A stretch of DNA of 64,000 nucleotides from an uncultured Lysobacteraceae bacterium (GCA_946480825.1 CAMLLG010000001.1:1-64000), one strand, 5' to 3'; shown: positions 9,428 to 18,863, numbered from the stretch's first letter. Notes: generated from the letters alone by a model not told the origin. A program made the numbers and translations.

Positions 9428-10417
9428 TCAGCACCGATCCGGGAACCGGCTGGCATATGCCGCGAGCAACTCCTGCGCGATCGAGGCGCCGGCGAGGGCG
9501 GTGATCTCGGCGTGATCGAACGGCGGCGACACTTCGACCACGTCCATGCCGACGATGTCGAGCCCGCCGAGCCCGCGGACCAACTGCAGCGCGTCGTGGG
9601 TCGAGAAGCCGCCGACCACCGGCGTGCCGGTGCCCGGCGCGAACGCCGGGTCGAGGAAATCGATGTCGAAGCTGACGTAGCATTTGCGGTCGCCGACGCG
9701 CGCGCGGATCTCCGCGATGCAGGCGTCGACGCCGTGCGCATGCAGCCAGCGCGCATCGAGCACGCGGAAGCCGTGATCCTCCGGATTGAGCGTGCGCATC
9801 CCGATCTGGATCGAACGCGCGGGATCGACCAGCCCCTGCCGCGCCGCATGCCAGAACATCGTGCCGTGATCGATGCGCGCATCGCGGTCTTCCCAGGTGT
9901 CGCTGTGCGCGTCGAAATGGATCAGCGACAGCGCGCCGTGCGTGGCGTGCAGCGCCTGCAGGATCGGGTAGGTGATGAAATGGTCGCCGCCGAGCGCGAG
10001 CGTCGTCACCCCGGCCTCGGTGAACGCGCTGAAGGCGTCGCGCAGCGTATCGGGCACGCGTTCCGGGCGGCCGTGATCGAAATGCACATCGCCCCAATCG
10101 ATCACCTGCAGGCGTTCGCAGGGATCGAAGCCCCAAGCGTACGGCGCGCACCACGCCAGCGACGCCGATGCGGCGCGGATCGCGCGCGGGCCGAGGCGCG
10201 TACCGGGGCGATTTGTGGTGGCGAGATCGAAGGGCACGCCGACCACGGCGACATCGACGCCATCGAGATCCTTCGTGTAGCGCCGGCGAAGGAAACTCAG
10301 CGCGCCGGAATAGGTGGGTTCGGCGTGGGTGCCGTAGGGCGAGATCCGGGTGAAGGCCTGATCGACCGCGTTCGGATCGACGGCGGTGGCGGGAACGGAA
10401 TCCTTTGCGTTGGACAT
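9428..10417 (-). CDS. speB: Agmatinase (ureohydrolase family)
   Basis: Hydrolyses agmatine to putrescine and urea with a binuclear Mn centre. The 329-aa protein has all metal-binding motifs: ALGGDHFITYP, IHFDAHSDTW and SFDIDFLDPAFAPGTGTP. The start is the ATG giving MSNAKDSVPATAV; the frame remains open upstream but without family features. It would supply putrescine to the catabolic genes nearby. Another guanidino substrate is possible, since family motifs do not fix specificity. Confidence 0.88.
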   Translation of the reverse strand: MSNAKDSVPATAVDPNAVDQAFTRISPYGTHAEPTYSGALSFLRRRYTKDLDGVDVAVVGVPFDLATTNRPGTRLGPRAIRAASASLAWCAPYAWGFDPCERLQVIDWGDVHFDHGRPERVPDTLRDAFSAFTEAGVTTLALGGDHFITYPILQALHATHGALSLIHFDAHSDTWEDRDARIDHGTMFWHAARQGLVDPARSIQIGMRTLNPEDHGFRVLDARWLHAHGVDACIAEIRARVGDRKCYVSFDIDFLDPAFAPGTGTPVVGGFSTHDALQLVRGLGGLDIVGMDVVEVSPPFDHAEITALAGASIAQELLAAYASRFPDRC

Positions 10418-10476
10418 GACGAATACCGGTGTGGATGCGCGCGTCGTTCGCCGGGACGCGCGTGACCGGAACCGCG

Positions 10477-11184
10477 TCAGCGTGGCGCTTCCGCCAGCCA
10501 GCGGCGGACCAGGCCGGGCACCTTGTCGGTCGCCGTGCCCTGCAGCATCGTGTAGCCGTCCGGCACGGCATCGAGTTCGAGCGCGCAGATCGCCTTCTCG
10601 GCGTCGGTATGTGCGTACACGACGAGCGAAGCGGCGGGGTAGACGGTGAGCGAGGTGCCGACCACCAGCACCTTGGCGGCGTCGACCATATCTTCTTCTG
10701 CCAGTGCCATGGCTTCGACCGCTTCGCCGAACCAGACGATATCCGGCCGCAGTTGCGATCCATCCTCGCACAGATCGCCGAGGTGGATCGGCGCTGCGCC
10801 GATGTGCCGGCGACGCCGGCGCGGCGAAGTGCCGCGCGCCCATGCGAGTTGTCCATGCAGATGGATGACGTTCGTCGAACCCGCGCGCTCGTGCAGATCG
10901 TCGACGTTCTGGGTGACGATGGCGACGTCGTATTTCGATTCGAGTTCCGCCAGTGCAAGATGCGCCGCGTTCGGTCGCGCTTCGGCCGCCTGTGCGCGGC
11001 GTTCGTTGTAGAACGCCAGCACGAGTTCCGGATGCGTGCGCCAACCCTCGGGGCTCGCCAGTTGTCGCCAATCGTGGTTCCGCCACAGACCGTTGCTGTC
11101 GCGGAAGGTCGGCAATCCGCTCTCGGCACTGATGCCGGCGCCTGAGAGGACGACGATCTTGTGTGGGTTGATGGCGGGTTTCAT
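10477..11184 (-). CDS. cobB: NAD-dependent protein deacylase, SIR2 family
   Basis: Removes acyl groups from protein lysines using NAD. The 235-aa protein begins with the Rossmann motif VVLSGAGISAESGLPTFRDS, then has TQNVDDLHERAGS and the catalytic His in HLHGQLAWARG. The usual four zinc cysteines are not there: the corresponding stretch is Arg-rich (TSPRRRRRHIG) with a single Cys, as in some short bacterial sirtuins. It lies between agmatinase and an aldehyde dehydrogenase gene, 59 bp upstream of agmatinase, so co-transcription is likely. Confidence 0.87.
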   Translation of the reverse strand: MKPAINPHKIVVLSGAGISAESGLPTFRDSNGLWRNHDWRQLASPEGWRTHPELVLAFYNERRAQAAEARPNAAHLALAELESKYDVAIVTQNVDDLHERAGSTNVIHLHGQLAWARGTSPRRRRRHIGAAPIHLGDLCEDGSQLRPDIVWFGEAVEAMALAEEDMVDAAKVLVVGTSLTVYPAASLVVYAHTDAEKAICALELDAVPDGYTMLQGTATDKVPGLVRRWLAEAPR

Positions 11185-11209
11185 GCGAATCGTGTCGTAT
11201 GGCCGTGTC

Positions 11210-11286
11210 GTAGGAGGGCCTTCAGGCCCGATCTTTGTATTGTCCGCAGATCGAAAGCAAAAGATCGGGCCTGAAGGCCCTCCTAC
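11210..11286. repeat. 27-bp perfect inverted repeat, likely terminator
   Basis: A 27-base arm (11210-11236, starting GTAGGAGGGCCTTCAGGCCC) is matched exactly by its reverse complement at 11260-11286, with a 23-base loop. It sits directly downstream of the - strand mmsA gene and upstream of the sirtuin gene. A strong hairpin would form in the transcript; this is also an interspersed-repeat family. Confidence 0.8.
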
Positions 11287-11290
11287 AAAA

Positions 11291-12805
11291 TCACTTCATG
11301 GTCGGCATCACGAATTCCGCGTGATGGGTGTCGGGCCAGCGCGCAGTGATCGTCTTCAGCCGGGTGTAGAAACGCACGCCGTCGGGGCCGTGCACATGCA
11401 GCGGGCCGAAGATCGACCGCTTCCAGCCGCCGAAGCTGTGGAAGGCCATCGGCACCGGGATCGGCACGTTCACACCGACCATGCCGGCCTGCACGCGATG
11501 CGCGAACTCGCGTGCGGCGCCGCCGTCGCGGGTGAAGATCGCGGTGCCGTTGCCGTATTCGTGTTCGTTCACGAGACGCAGCGCGGCATCGAAATCGGGC
11601 ACGCGCATCACGCACAGCACCGGGCCGAAGATTTCTTCGCGATAGATCGTCATCTCCGGCGTGACGCGGTCGAACAGGCTGCCGCCGAGGAAGAAACCAT
11701 GATCGTGACCCTCGACCGCATGGCCACGGCCGTCGACGACCAGTGTCGCGCCCTCGGCCACGCCGGCATCGACGTAACCGCGGACTTTGTCGCGATGCGC
11801 GCCGGTGACCAGCGGGCCCATCTCTGGTTCGATATGGCCCGGATCAAGACAGCCGGGGCCGATCTTCAGCGCCGCGACCTTCGGTGCGAGCTTCGCGACC
11901 AGCGCATCGGCGGTGCTATCACCGACACAGACCGCGACGGAAATCGCCATGCAGCGTTCGCCCGCGGAACCGTAGCCGGCGCCGAGCAGCGCCGACACCG
12001 CGCCGTCGATGTCGGCGTCGGGCAGCACCACCATGTGGTTCTTGGCGCCGCCCAGCGCCTGCACGCGTTTGCCGTTGGCGCTGCCGCGAGCATAGATATA
12101 TTCGGCGATGGGCGTGGAGCCGACGAAACTGATCGCCTGCACCCGCGGCTCATCCAGCAGCGCATCGACCGCGACCTTGTCGCCGTGGACGACGTTGAAC
12201 ACGCCGTCGGGCAGGCCTGCCTGCTGCAGCAGATCGGCCATGAACAGCGACGCCGATGGATCGCGTTCGGAGGGTTTGAGCACGAAGGTGTTGCCGCAGG
12301 CGATCGCGACCGGAAACATCCACAGCGGCACCATCGCCGGAAAATTGAACGGGGTGATGCCGGCGACCACGCCCAGCGGCGCGTATTCTGTCCACGAATC
12401 GACGTCGCGGCCGACGTTCATCGAGTGCTCGCCCTTCAGCAGATGCGGAATGCCGCAGGCGAATTCGACCACTTCCAGACCCCGCGTGACTTCGCCCTTC
12501 GCATCGGACAGCACCTTGCCGTGCTCGGACGTGATGATCGCGGCCAAAGCGCCGGCATGGCGTTCGAGCAGTTCCTTGAAGCGGAACATCACCCGCGCGC
12601 GGTTGAGCGGCGTGGTCGCGGCCCACGCGGGGAAAGCGGTCTGCGCAGCGTCGACCGCCATGCGCACGTCGTCGACGGACGCCAGCGGCACGCGTTTGGT
12701 GACGGCGCCGGTGGCGGGGTCGAAGACGTCTGCGTGGCGCGACGACGCATCCAGCCGTTGGCCGCCGATGAAATGCGACAGCCGGGAATCAGCGGTACCT
12801 GACAT
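11291..12805 (-). CDS. mmsA: CoA-acylating methylmalonate-semialdehyde dehydrogenase
   Basis: Converts malonate or methylmalonate semialdehyde to acetyl- or propionyl-CoA with NAD and CoA. The 504-aa protein has [20 protein letters not shown], catalytic Cys in [16 protein letters not shown], and the MmsA-type [19 protein letters not shown] in place of the usual ELGG glutamate motif. GGAG lies 8 bases before the ATG. With the beta-alanine-type aminotransferase at 14563 it would complete beta-alanine degradation, because that transaminase yields malonate semialdehyde. Valine catabolism is the other usual role. Confidence 0.9.
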   Translation of the reverse strand: MSGTADSRLSHFIGGQRLDASSRHADVFDPATGAVTKRVPLASVDDVRMAVDAAQTAFPAWAATTPLNRARVMFRFKELLERHAGALAAIITSEHGKVLSDAKGEVTRGLEVVEFACGIPHLLKGEHSMNVGRDVDSWTEYAPLGVVAGITPFNFPAMVPLWMFPVAIACGNTFVLKPSERDPSASLFMADLLQQAGLPDGVFNVVHGDKVAVDALLDEPRVQAISFVGSTPIAEYIYARGSANGKRVQALGGAKNHMVVLPDADIDGAVSALLGAGYGSAGERCMAISVAVCVGDSTADALVAKLAPKVAALKIGPGCLDPGHIEPEMGPLVTGAHRDKVRGYVDAGVAEGATLVVDGRGHAVEGHDHGFFLGGSLFDRVTPEMTIYREEIFGPVLCVMRVPDFDAALRLVNEHEYGNGTAIFTRDGGAAREFAHRVQAGMVGVNVPIPVPMAFHSFGGWKRSIFGPLHVHGPDGVRFYTRLKTITARWPDTHHAEFVMPTMK

Positions 12806-12838
12806 TGGAGCGACTCCGGTTTTTCGGAAAAAGCGAAA

Positions 12839-13306
12839 TCAGTATGCGCGGACGACCGCGACCTCGAAGCGATCGTGGTCGGCGGGCGGATTCCCCTTGC
12901 AGCCGCAACTGATCTTGAACAGGCGACTCTCCCCCTGTTTCAGCCCGCCGAGGATGCTCTCGGAATACTGGTCGACGAAGACCTTGCCCTTGTAGAGATT
13001 GGCCTGCAGTTCGATGCTGCGGATCGGACGGTCCCCGCGCAGATTCTCGATCCGTCCGACGATCCACACGCCGCCGTTTTCGCTGATTTCGCGCAGGTCG
13101 TGCAGACGGTAATCCTTTCCGGCGAACAGATAGGTGTCGCCCGATGCGGCGATGTCGTCGTAATACGCGTCGTGCGCGGTGTTCCGGTCCCATTGCTGAT
13201 ACAGCCCGAACGCGATGACGAGGCCGACGCCGAGCAGGAAGCCCCGGAAGATCGTCGCAAAGACGAATCCGAAAAAGCGGGGCTTGCCTGCGGTTCCTTC
13301 ACGCAT
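12839..13306 (-). CDS. Small membrane-anchored protein, FxLYD-like
   Basis: Not firmly recognised. The 155-aa protein has one N-terminal membrane segment (FATIFRGFLLGVGLVIAFGL) and a C-terminal extracytoplasmic beta-rich part. The pattern VWIVGRIENLRGDRPIRSIELQANLYKGKVFVDQ resembles FxLYD domains, which occur in exported proteins. The start at 13306 is chosen because GAGG lies 7 bases upstream; in-frame ATGs at 13318 and 13342 have no such site. Function unknown. Confidence 0.7.
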   Translation of the reverse strand: MREGTAGKPRFFGFVFATIFRGFLLGVGLVIAFGLYQQWDRNTAHDAYYDDIAASGDTYLFAGKDYRLHDLREISENGGVWIVGRIENLRGDRPIRSIELQANLYKGKVFVDQYSESILGGLKQGESRLFKISCGCKGNPPADHDRFEVAVVRAY

Positions 13307-13327
13307 CGTATGCCTCATCGAACGATG

Positions 13328-13367
13328 CGCATCCCGGCCCACGACGCAAGCGGTAGGCCGGGATGCG
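13328..13367 (-). terminator. Hairpin downstream of ald
   Basis: CGCATCCCGGCC (13328-13339) pairs perfectly with GGCCGGGATGCG (13356-13367) across a 16-base loop. It lies 13 bases past the ald stop on the - strand. No T-run follows, so Rho-independent termination is likely but not certain. Confidence 0.6.
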
Positions 13368-13380
13368 GGTCATGCCGTCC

Positions 13381-14496
13381 TCAGGCCAGCGCGGTCGCCG
13401 CCGGCACGTAGTCGTAGCCGAGGTCGTCGGCGACGGCCTTGTAGGTGATCTTGCCGGCGTGCACGTTGAGGCCGTTGAGCAGATGCGCGTCGTCCAGCAT
13501 CGCCTGCTTCGCGCCCTTGTTCGCCAGTTGCACCGCGAAGGGCAGGGTGGCGTTGGTGAGGGCGAAGGTGGAGGTGCGGGCGACGCCGCCGGGCATGTTC
13601 GCGACGCAGTAATGGATCACGCCGTCCACTTCGTAGGTCGGGTTCTGGTGGGTGGTGGCCTTCGAGGTCTCGAAGCAGCCGCCCTGGTCGATCGCCACGT
13701 CCACCAGCACCGAGCCCGGGCGCATCAGCTTCAGCTGCTCGCGGGACACCAGCTTGGGAGCGGCCGCGCCCGGGATCAGCACCGCGCCGATCACCAGGTC
13801 GGTGTCGGGCAGGCGTTCCTCGATGGCGTCGCGCGTGGAGTAGATGGTGGTCAGCTGGTGGCCGTACAGCTCGTCCAGGTACTTCAGGCGGTCGAGCGAG
13901 CGGTCGAGGATGGTGACGTGCGCGTTCATGCCCATCGCCATGCGCGCGGCGTTGATGCCGACCACGCCGCCGCCGATCACCAGCACTTCCGCCGGCTTCA
14001 CGCCCGGCACGCCGCCCAGCAGCACGCCGGAGCCGCCCTGGGCCTTCTCCAGCGCGTGCGCGCCGGCCTGGATGGACATGCGGCCGGCGACTTCGCTCAT
14101 CGGCGCCAGCAGCGGCAGGCCGCCCTTGCGGTCGGTGACGGTCTCGTAGGCGATGCAGGTGGCGCCGGAGGCGACCAGCGCCTTGGTCTGTTCCGGATCG
14201 GGTGCAAGGTGCAGGTAGGTGTAGAGCACCTGGCCGGGGCGCAGCATGGCGCACTCGTTCGGCTGCGGCTCCTTGACCTTGATGATCATGTCGGCGCGGG
14301 CAAAGATCTCCTCGGCCGTCTCGACGATCTGCGCGCCGGCCTTGACGTACTGCTCGTCGGTCAGGCCGATGGCCTTGCCGCCGTCGCGCTGGACGATGAC
14401 CTGGTGGCCGTTCGAGACCAGTTCGCGCGCACCGGACGGCGTAAGGCCGATGCGGTATTCGTGGTTCTTTATTTCCTTGGGGACGCCAATCAGCAT
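13381..14496 (-). CDS. ald: Alanine dehydrogenase
   Basis: NAD-dependent oxidative deamination of L-alanine to pyruvate and ammonia. The 371-aa protein starts [20 protein letters not shown], has the catalytic lysine region [12 protein letters not shown], catalytic His in [11 protein letters not shown], and the NAD fold [20 protein letters not shown]. Full family length. GGAGAG precedes the ATG. It lies between the beta-alanine-type aminotransferase and mmsA genes, so it probably recycles alanine made by pyruvate-dependent transaminases back to pyruvate. Confidence 0.95.
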   Translation of the reverse strand: MLIGVPKEIKNHEYRIGLTPSGARELVSNGHQVIVQRDGGKAIGLTDEQYVKAGAQIVETAEEIFARADMIIKVKEPQPNECAMLRPGQVLYTYLHLAPDPEQTKALVASGATCIAYETVTDRKGGLPLLAPMSEVAGRMSIQAGAHALEKAQGGSGVLLGGVPGVKPAEVLVIGGGVVGINAARMAMGMNAHVTILDRSLDRLKYLDELYGHQLTTIYSTRDAIEERLPDTDLVIGAVLIPGAAAPKLVSREQLKLMRPGSVLVDVAIDQGGCFETSKATTHQNPTYEVDGVIHYCVANMPGGVARTSTFALTNATLPFAVQLANKGAKQAMLDDAHLLNGLNVHAGKITYKAVADDLGYDYVPAATALA

Positions 14497-14562
14497 GTTG
14501 CTCTCCAGTAGCGGGAATGGGGCTTCGCGCGTGGGGAGCGCTGGGGCCGTTGGTCCGTAATT

Positions 14563-15942
14563 TTACGCGGTTGCCCGTATGGTGTCCGCCAGGACATCCA
14601 CGATCCGGTCGATGTGGCCCTTTTCCACGATCAGCGGGGGCGACAGGGCGATGACGTCGCCGGTCACCCGGGTCAGCAGGTGGCCCTCGTGGAAGGCACG
14701 GGCGAACACGTCGTAGCCCCGGGTGCCGGGCGCGCCCGCGCGCGGCGCCATTTCGATGGCGCCGACCAGGCCGAAGTTGCGGATGTCGATCACGTTCGGC
14801 AGGCCCTTCAGCGAGTGCAGCGCCTCCTGCCAGTAGTCGCCCAGGCTGAGCGCCTTGTCGAAGAGGTTCTCCTCCTCGTAGGTGTCCAGCGTGGCGAGCG
14901 CGGCGGCGCAGGCCAGCGGATGGCCGGAGTAGGTGTAGCCATGGAACATGTCGATGGCGTTGTCCGGGCCGCTCATGAAGGCGTCGAACATGCGGTCCGA
15001 CACGAAGGTGGCACCCATCGGCACGCAGCCGTTGGTGATGCCCTTGGCGGCGGTGATCATGTCCGGCGTGACGCCGAAGCGCTGCGCGCCGAAGGCGTGG
15101 CCGACGCGGCCGAAGCCGGTGATCACTTCGTCGAAGATCAGCAGGATGCCGTGCTTGTCGCAGATCTCGCGCAGGCGCTTCAGATAGCCCACCGGCGGCA
15201 GCACCACGCCGGCCGAACCCGCGACCGGTTCGACGATCACCGCCGCGATGGTGCTGGCATCGTGCAGCAGGACCATGCGTTCGAGATCGTCGGCCAGTTC
15301 CGCGCCGTGCTGCGGCAGGCCGCGACTGAAGGCGTTGCGCTGCAGATCGAGGGTGTGGCGCAGATGATCCACGCCCGGCAGCAGGCTGCCGAAGAACTTG
15401 CGGTTGTTGGGCAGGCCGCCCACCGATATGCCGCCGAAGCCGACGCCGTGATAGCCCTTCTCGCGGCCGATCAGGCGGGTGCGATGGCCTTCGCCGCGGG
15501 CGCGGTGATAAGCGAGGGCGATTTTCAGCGCGGTGTCGACCGACTCCGAGCCGGAGTTGGTGAAGAAGACGTGATTGAGATGGTCCGGCGCGATCTCCAC
15601 CAGCCGCTCGGCGAGCGTGAAGGGCAGCGGGTGACCCATCTGGAAGGTCGGCGCGAAGTCGAGCGTTGCGATCTGCTGCTGCACCGCATCGACGATGCGC
15701 GGACGCGCGTGGCCGGCGTTGCAGCACCACAGACCGCCGGTACCGTCGAGGATCTCGCGGCCGTCCACCGACCGATAGAACATGCCCGAGGCGCTGGCCA
15801 GCAGGCGCGGTTCGGCCTTGAACTGGCGATTGGCCGAGAACGGCATCCAGAACGCATCCATCGCTTCGGGCTGGCGCGTCGCCTGACGCGCGTAGTGATC
15901 GCCGTAACCGGCAGCGGGCGTGGCGGACGTGTCGTCTCGCAT
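14563..15942 (-). CDS. Omega-amino acid (beta-alanine):pyruvate aminotransferase
   Basis: A 459-aa class III aminotransferase. Motifs: MDAFWMPFSANRQFK near the N-terminus (characteristic of the beta-alanine:pyruvate group), VFFTNSGSESVDTALKIA, LLIFDEVITGFGRVG and the PLP lysine in ITAAKGITNGCVPMG. Predicted to convert beta-alanine, or another omega-amine, and pyruvate to malonate semialdehyde and alanine. GGAG lies 9 bases before the ATG. ald and mmsA follow downstream on the same strand and would use both products. It is divergent from the PuuR-like regulator, which may control it. Confidence 0.87.
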   Translation of the reverse strand: MRDDTSATPAAGYGDHYARQATRQPEAMDAFWMPFSANRQFKAEPRLLASASGMFYRSVDGREILDGTGGLWCCNAGHARPRIVDAVQQQIATLDFAPTFQMGHPLPFTLAERLVEIAPDHLNHVFFTNSGSESVDTALKIALAYHRARGEGHRTRLIGREKGYHGVGFGGISVGGLPNNRKFFGSLLPGVDHLRHTLDLQRNAFSRGLPQHGAELADDLERMVLLHDASTIAAVIVEPVAGSAGVVLPPVGYLKRLREICDKHGILLIFDEVITGFGRVGHAFGAQRFGVTPDMITAAKGITNGCVPMGATFVSDRMFDAFMSGPDNAIDMFHGYTYSGHPLACAAALATLDTYEEENLFDKALSLGDYWQEALHSLKGLPNVIDIRNFGLVGAIEMAPRAGAPGTRGYDVFARAFHEGHLLTRVTGDVIALSPPLIVEKGHIDRIVDVLADTIRATA

Positions 15943-16048
15943 CGGGTCGGGCTCCAGGCCGGCGTTAAGCCGGCGGGTCGAGAATGAAAGTCGAGGGGGG
16001 ACGCTGTGGGCAAAGCGGACCGATGACCAAGCTTACCGTGTTGAAAAA

Positions 16049-16107
16049 ACTTTACAACCGATGCGGGAATCGGCAAAAAATGCTGCGGGACGGGATCGGT
16101 GTAAAGT
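16049..16107. promoter_or_regulatory. Candidate operator pair in the divergent promoter region
   Basis: ACTTTACAACC at 16049-16059 and GGTGTAAAGT at 16098-16107 form an inverted pair (the second reads ACTTTACACC on the other strand). They lie in the 196-bp gap between the divergent aminotransferase and puuR-like genes. Their position suits binding by the regulator encoded next to them. No convincing sigma-70 promoter could be assigned. Confidence 0.4.
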
Positions 16108-16138
16108 ATCCCGCATCAACAAAGTCGATGGGTTCTGA

Positions 16139-16687
16139 ATGGATATCGGCGCACGCCTGCAGCTCGTCCGCAAAACCAAAGGCCTCAGCCAGCGCGAGCT
16201 GGCCAAGCGGGTCGGCGTCACCAACAGCACCATCTCGCTGATCGAACAGAACAAGGTCAGCCCCTCGGTCAGCTCGCTGAAGAAGGTGCTGGACGGCATC
16301 CCGATCTCCCTGGCCGATTTCTTCACCATGGACCTCGATGCCGGCCCGGTCGACAGCCCGTTCTACGAGCGCGGCGAACAGCCCGATGTCGGCAACAACG
16401 ATATCCATTATTTCCTCGTCGGTCAGCGCCGCCCGCAGCGCCAGATGTGCATTCTCCGCGAAGTGATGCCGGCGGGCACCGACACCGGCGAAAGCATGCT
16501 CGCCCACGAAGGCGAGGAGGGCGGCGTGATCGTGCAGGGCCAGGTGGAGGTCACCGTCGGCGATCAGGTCCGCGTCCTCGGCCCGGGGGAGGCCTATTAC
16601 TTCGAGAGCCGCATTCCGCACCGCTTCCGCAACGTCGGCGATGGAGACGCGATCCTCGTCAGCGCCAACACGCCCGCCACGTTCTGA
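16139..16687 (+). CDS. puuR: XRE-family regulator with C-terminal cupin, PuuR-like
   Basis: A 182-aa DNA-binding regulator. Residues 1-60 form the helix-turn-helix (RLQLVRKTKGLSQRELAKRVG, NSTISLIEQNKVSPSVSSL). Residues 110-180 form a cupin (HEGEEGGVIVQGQVEVTVGD, ESRIPHRFRNVGDGDAI). This architecture and length match PuuR, the putrescine-responsive repressor of E. coli. A PuuC-like gene follows 20 bp downstream, which supports control of polyamine catabolism. Effector identity is inferred. Confidence 0.87.
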   Translation: MDIGARLQLVRKTKGLSQRELAKRVGVTNSTISLIEQNKVSPSVSSLKKVLDGIPISLADFFTMDLDAGPVDSPFYERGEQPDVGNNDIHYFLVGQRRPQRQMCILREVMPAGTDTGESMLAHEGEEGGVIVQGQVEVTVGDQVRVLGPGEAYYFESRIPHRFRNVGDGDAILVSANTPATF

Positions 16688-16707
16688 CCTTTCCGGAGTC
16701 ACGCCGC

Positions 16708-18210
16708 ATGAACGCCCCCCGCACCCGCGACACCTGGCAGGCCCTGGCCGACGGCCTGCGCATCCACACCCAGGCCTTCATCGACGGCCGTTTCGTCGAT
16801 GCCGCCAGCGGCAAGACCTTCGACTGCATCAGCCCGATCGACGGCCGCGTGCTGGGTCGGGTGGCCGAGTGCGAAGCCGAGGACATCGAACGGGCGGTGG
16901 CCGCCGCGCGGCGCAGTTTCGAGGCCGGTCGCTGGGCCGACGCCAAACCCGCGTATCGAAAGAAGATTCTCATCCGGTTCGCGCAGCTCATCGAGCAATA
17001 TGGCGATGAGCTGGCGCTGCTGGAATCGCTGGACATGGGCAAGCCGGTCTCCGACGCCCGCGCCGTGGACGTGGCCGCGACCATCCGCTGCATGGCCTGG
17101 ACCGGTGAGGCGCTGGACAAGGTCTATGGCGAAGTGGCCGCCACCGGCCCGGACGAACTGGGCCTGGTCACCCGCGAACCGCTCGGGGTGGTCGGCGCGA
17201 TCGTGCCGTGGAATTTCCCGATGCTGATGGCGACGTGGAAGATCGCGCCGGCGCTGGCCACCGGCAATTCGGTGGTGCTGAAGCCGTCGGAGAAGTCTCC
17301 ATTGACCGCGATCCGTCTCGCCGAGATCGCGATGGAGGCGGGCATTCCCGCCGGCGTGTTCAACGTGGTGCCGGGCTTCGGCCGGGGCGCCGGCGAACCG
17401 CTGGCGCTGCACATGGATGTCGACGGTCTGGTATTCACCGGCTCGACCGCCGTCGGCAAGCATCTGCTGCAGTGCGCGGGCCGTTCGAATATGAAGCGCG
17501 CCTACATGGAATGCGGCGGCAAGAGCCCGAACATCGTGTTCGCCGATGCGCCGGATCTTGAGCAGGCGGCCAAGGCCGCGGCCGGCGGCATCTTCTACAA
17601 CCAGGGCGAAGTCTGCACCGCGGCCTCGCGCCTGCTGGTCGAACGTTCGATCAAGGATGCGTTCGTCGCCGCGGTGGTCGAGGCGGGCAGGGCGATGCAG
17701 CCGCGGCATCCGCTGGAGCCGGGCGCGCCGATGGGCGCGATGGTCGACGAGGGCCAGACCGCGCGGGTGCTGGACTACATCGCCAAGGGTCAGGCCGACG
17801 GCGGCCGGCTGTTGCTCGGCGGCAAGCGCGCGGACATCGTTCCCGGCGGTTGCTACATCGAGCCGACGATCTTCGACGGCGTCGAACACGACCACACGAT
17901 CGCCCGCGAGGAAATCTTCGGCCCGGTGCTCTCGGTGATCGCCTTCGACGATGAAGCCGACGCGCTGCGGATGGCCAACGACACCGAATACGGCCTGGCC
18001 GCGGGCGTCTGGACCCGCGACATCGGCCGCGCCCATCGCGTCGCCCGCAAACTGCGCGCCGGCAGCGTCTGGGTGAACTACTGGGACGGTGGCGACATGA
18101 CCGCTCCGTTCGGCGGCTACAAACAGTCCGGCAACGGCCGCGACAAGTCGCTGCACGCCTTCGAGAAATACACCGAAGTGAAGGCGACCTGGATCAATCT
18201 GGCGACCTGA
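16708..18210 (+). CDS. puuC: Gamma-glutamyl-aminobutyraldehyde / aminoaldehyde dehydrogenase, PuuC-like
   Basis: A 500-aa aldehyde dehydrogenase, the usual length for PuuC. Motifs: IVPWNFPMLMATWKIAPALA, FTGSTAVGKHL, catalytic Glu in YMECGGKSPNIVF, catalytic Cys in FYNQGEVCTAASRLLVE, and the C-terminal WVNYWDGGDMTAPFGGYKQSG. GGAG lies 10 bases before the ATG. It likely oxidises 4-aminobutyraldehyde or its glutamyl conjugate to GABA. No PuuA or PuuB genes are in the window, so the unconjugated aldehyde is the likelier substrate here. Confidence 0.87.
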   Translation: MNAPRTRDTWQALADGLRIHTQAFIDGRFVDAASGKTFDCISPIDGRVLGRVAECEAEDIERAVAAARRSFEAGRWADAKPAYRKKILIRFAQLIEQYGDELALLESLDMGKPVSDARAVDVAATIRCMAWTGEALDKVYGEVAATGPDELGLVTREPLGVVGAIVPWNFPMLMATWKIAPALATGNSVVLKPSEKSPLTAIRLAEIAMEAGIPAGVFNVVPGFGRGAGEPLALHMDVDGLVFTGSTAVGKHLLQCAGRSNMKRAYMECGGKSPNIVFADAPDLEQAAKAAAGGIFYNQGEVCTAASRLLVERSIKDAFVAAVVEAGRAMQPRHPLEPGAPMGAMVDEGQTARVLDYIAKGQADGGRLLLGGKRADIVPGGCYIEPTIFDGVEHDHTIAREEIFGPVLSVIAFDDEADALRMANDTEYGLAAGVWTRDIGRAHRVARKLRAGSVWVNYWDGGDMTAPFGGYKQSGNGRDKSLHAFEKYTEVKATWINLAT

Positions 18211-18257
18211 GCGCCCACTTCGCGGACCACACATCGCAAGCCCGCATGGAGTCGACG

Positions 18258-18812
18258 ATGACCCGGATTCTCGGCATTTCAGGCAGCCTTCGCGCGGCCT
18301 CGTTCAACACCGCGCTGCTGCGCGCGGCCCGACGCAGCGCGCCCGAAGGCGTCGAGATCGAAATCGCGACCCTGCACGGCATCCCGCTGTACGACGGCGA
18401 TCTCGAAGCCGCGGAAGGCATTCCGGCGGCGGTCGATGCGCTCAAGACGCGGATCCGGGCCAGCGACGCTTTGCTGCTGGCGACGCCGGAATACAACAAC
18501 GGCATGCCCGGCGTGCTGAAGAACGCCATCGACTGGTTGTCGCGACCCGCAAGCGAACTTCGCCAGCTCTTCGGCGGCCGGCCCCTGGCGCTCATGGGCG
18601 CATCCCCGGGCGGATTCGGCACGCAACTGTCGCAGGCGGCATGGCTGCCGGTGCTGAAGTCGCTGGGTGTCCCGGTCTGGACCGGCAAGACGCTGATGCT
18701 GTCGCGCGCCCACCAGACCATCGGCGCGGACGGGGAAATCGCCGACGCAGCCGCGTTGAGGACCATCGGCGATTTCGTCGCGGCCTACGCCGCCGATCTT
18801 TCAATAACATAA
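18258..18812 (+). CDS. NADPH-dependent FMN reductase / quinone reductase
   Basis: A 184-aa flavodoxin-like enzyme of the ChrR/azoreductase group. It starts MTRILGISGSLRAASFNTALL (FMN phosphate loop) and has the family motif LLATPEYNNGMPGVLKNAIDW. Start 18258 is preferred over the ATG at 18246 because GGAG sits 5 bases upstream. It follows puuC by 47 bp on the same strand. It would reduce quinones or supply reduced flavin; the link to amine oxidation is unclear. Confidence 0.88.
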   Translation: MTRILGISGSLRAASFNTALLRAARRSAPEGVEIEIATLHGIPLYDGDLEAAEGIPAAVDALKTRIRASDALLLATPEYNNGMPGVLKNAIDWLSRPASELRQLFGGRPLALMGASPGGFGTQLSQAAWLPVLKSLGVPVWTGKTLMLSRAHQTIGADGEIADAAALRTIGDFVAAYAADLSIT

Positions 18813-18863
18813 GATGCATTATGCGAAATGACGCGACTTTTGTCCGCGAAACTGCGCGGACTA

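Noticed and set aside
13316..13342. Earlier ATG starts for the FxLYD-like protein
   Set aside because: They lack a ribosome-binding site and overlap the terminator hairpin of ald; the ATG at 13306 has GAGG at proper distance.
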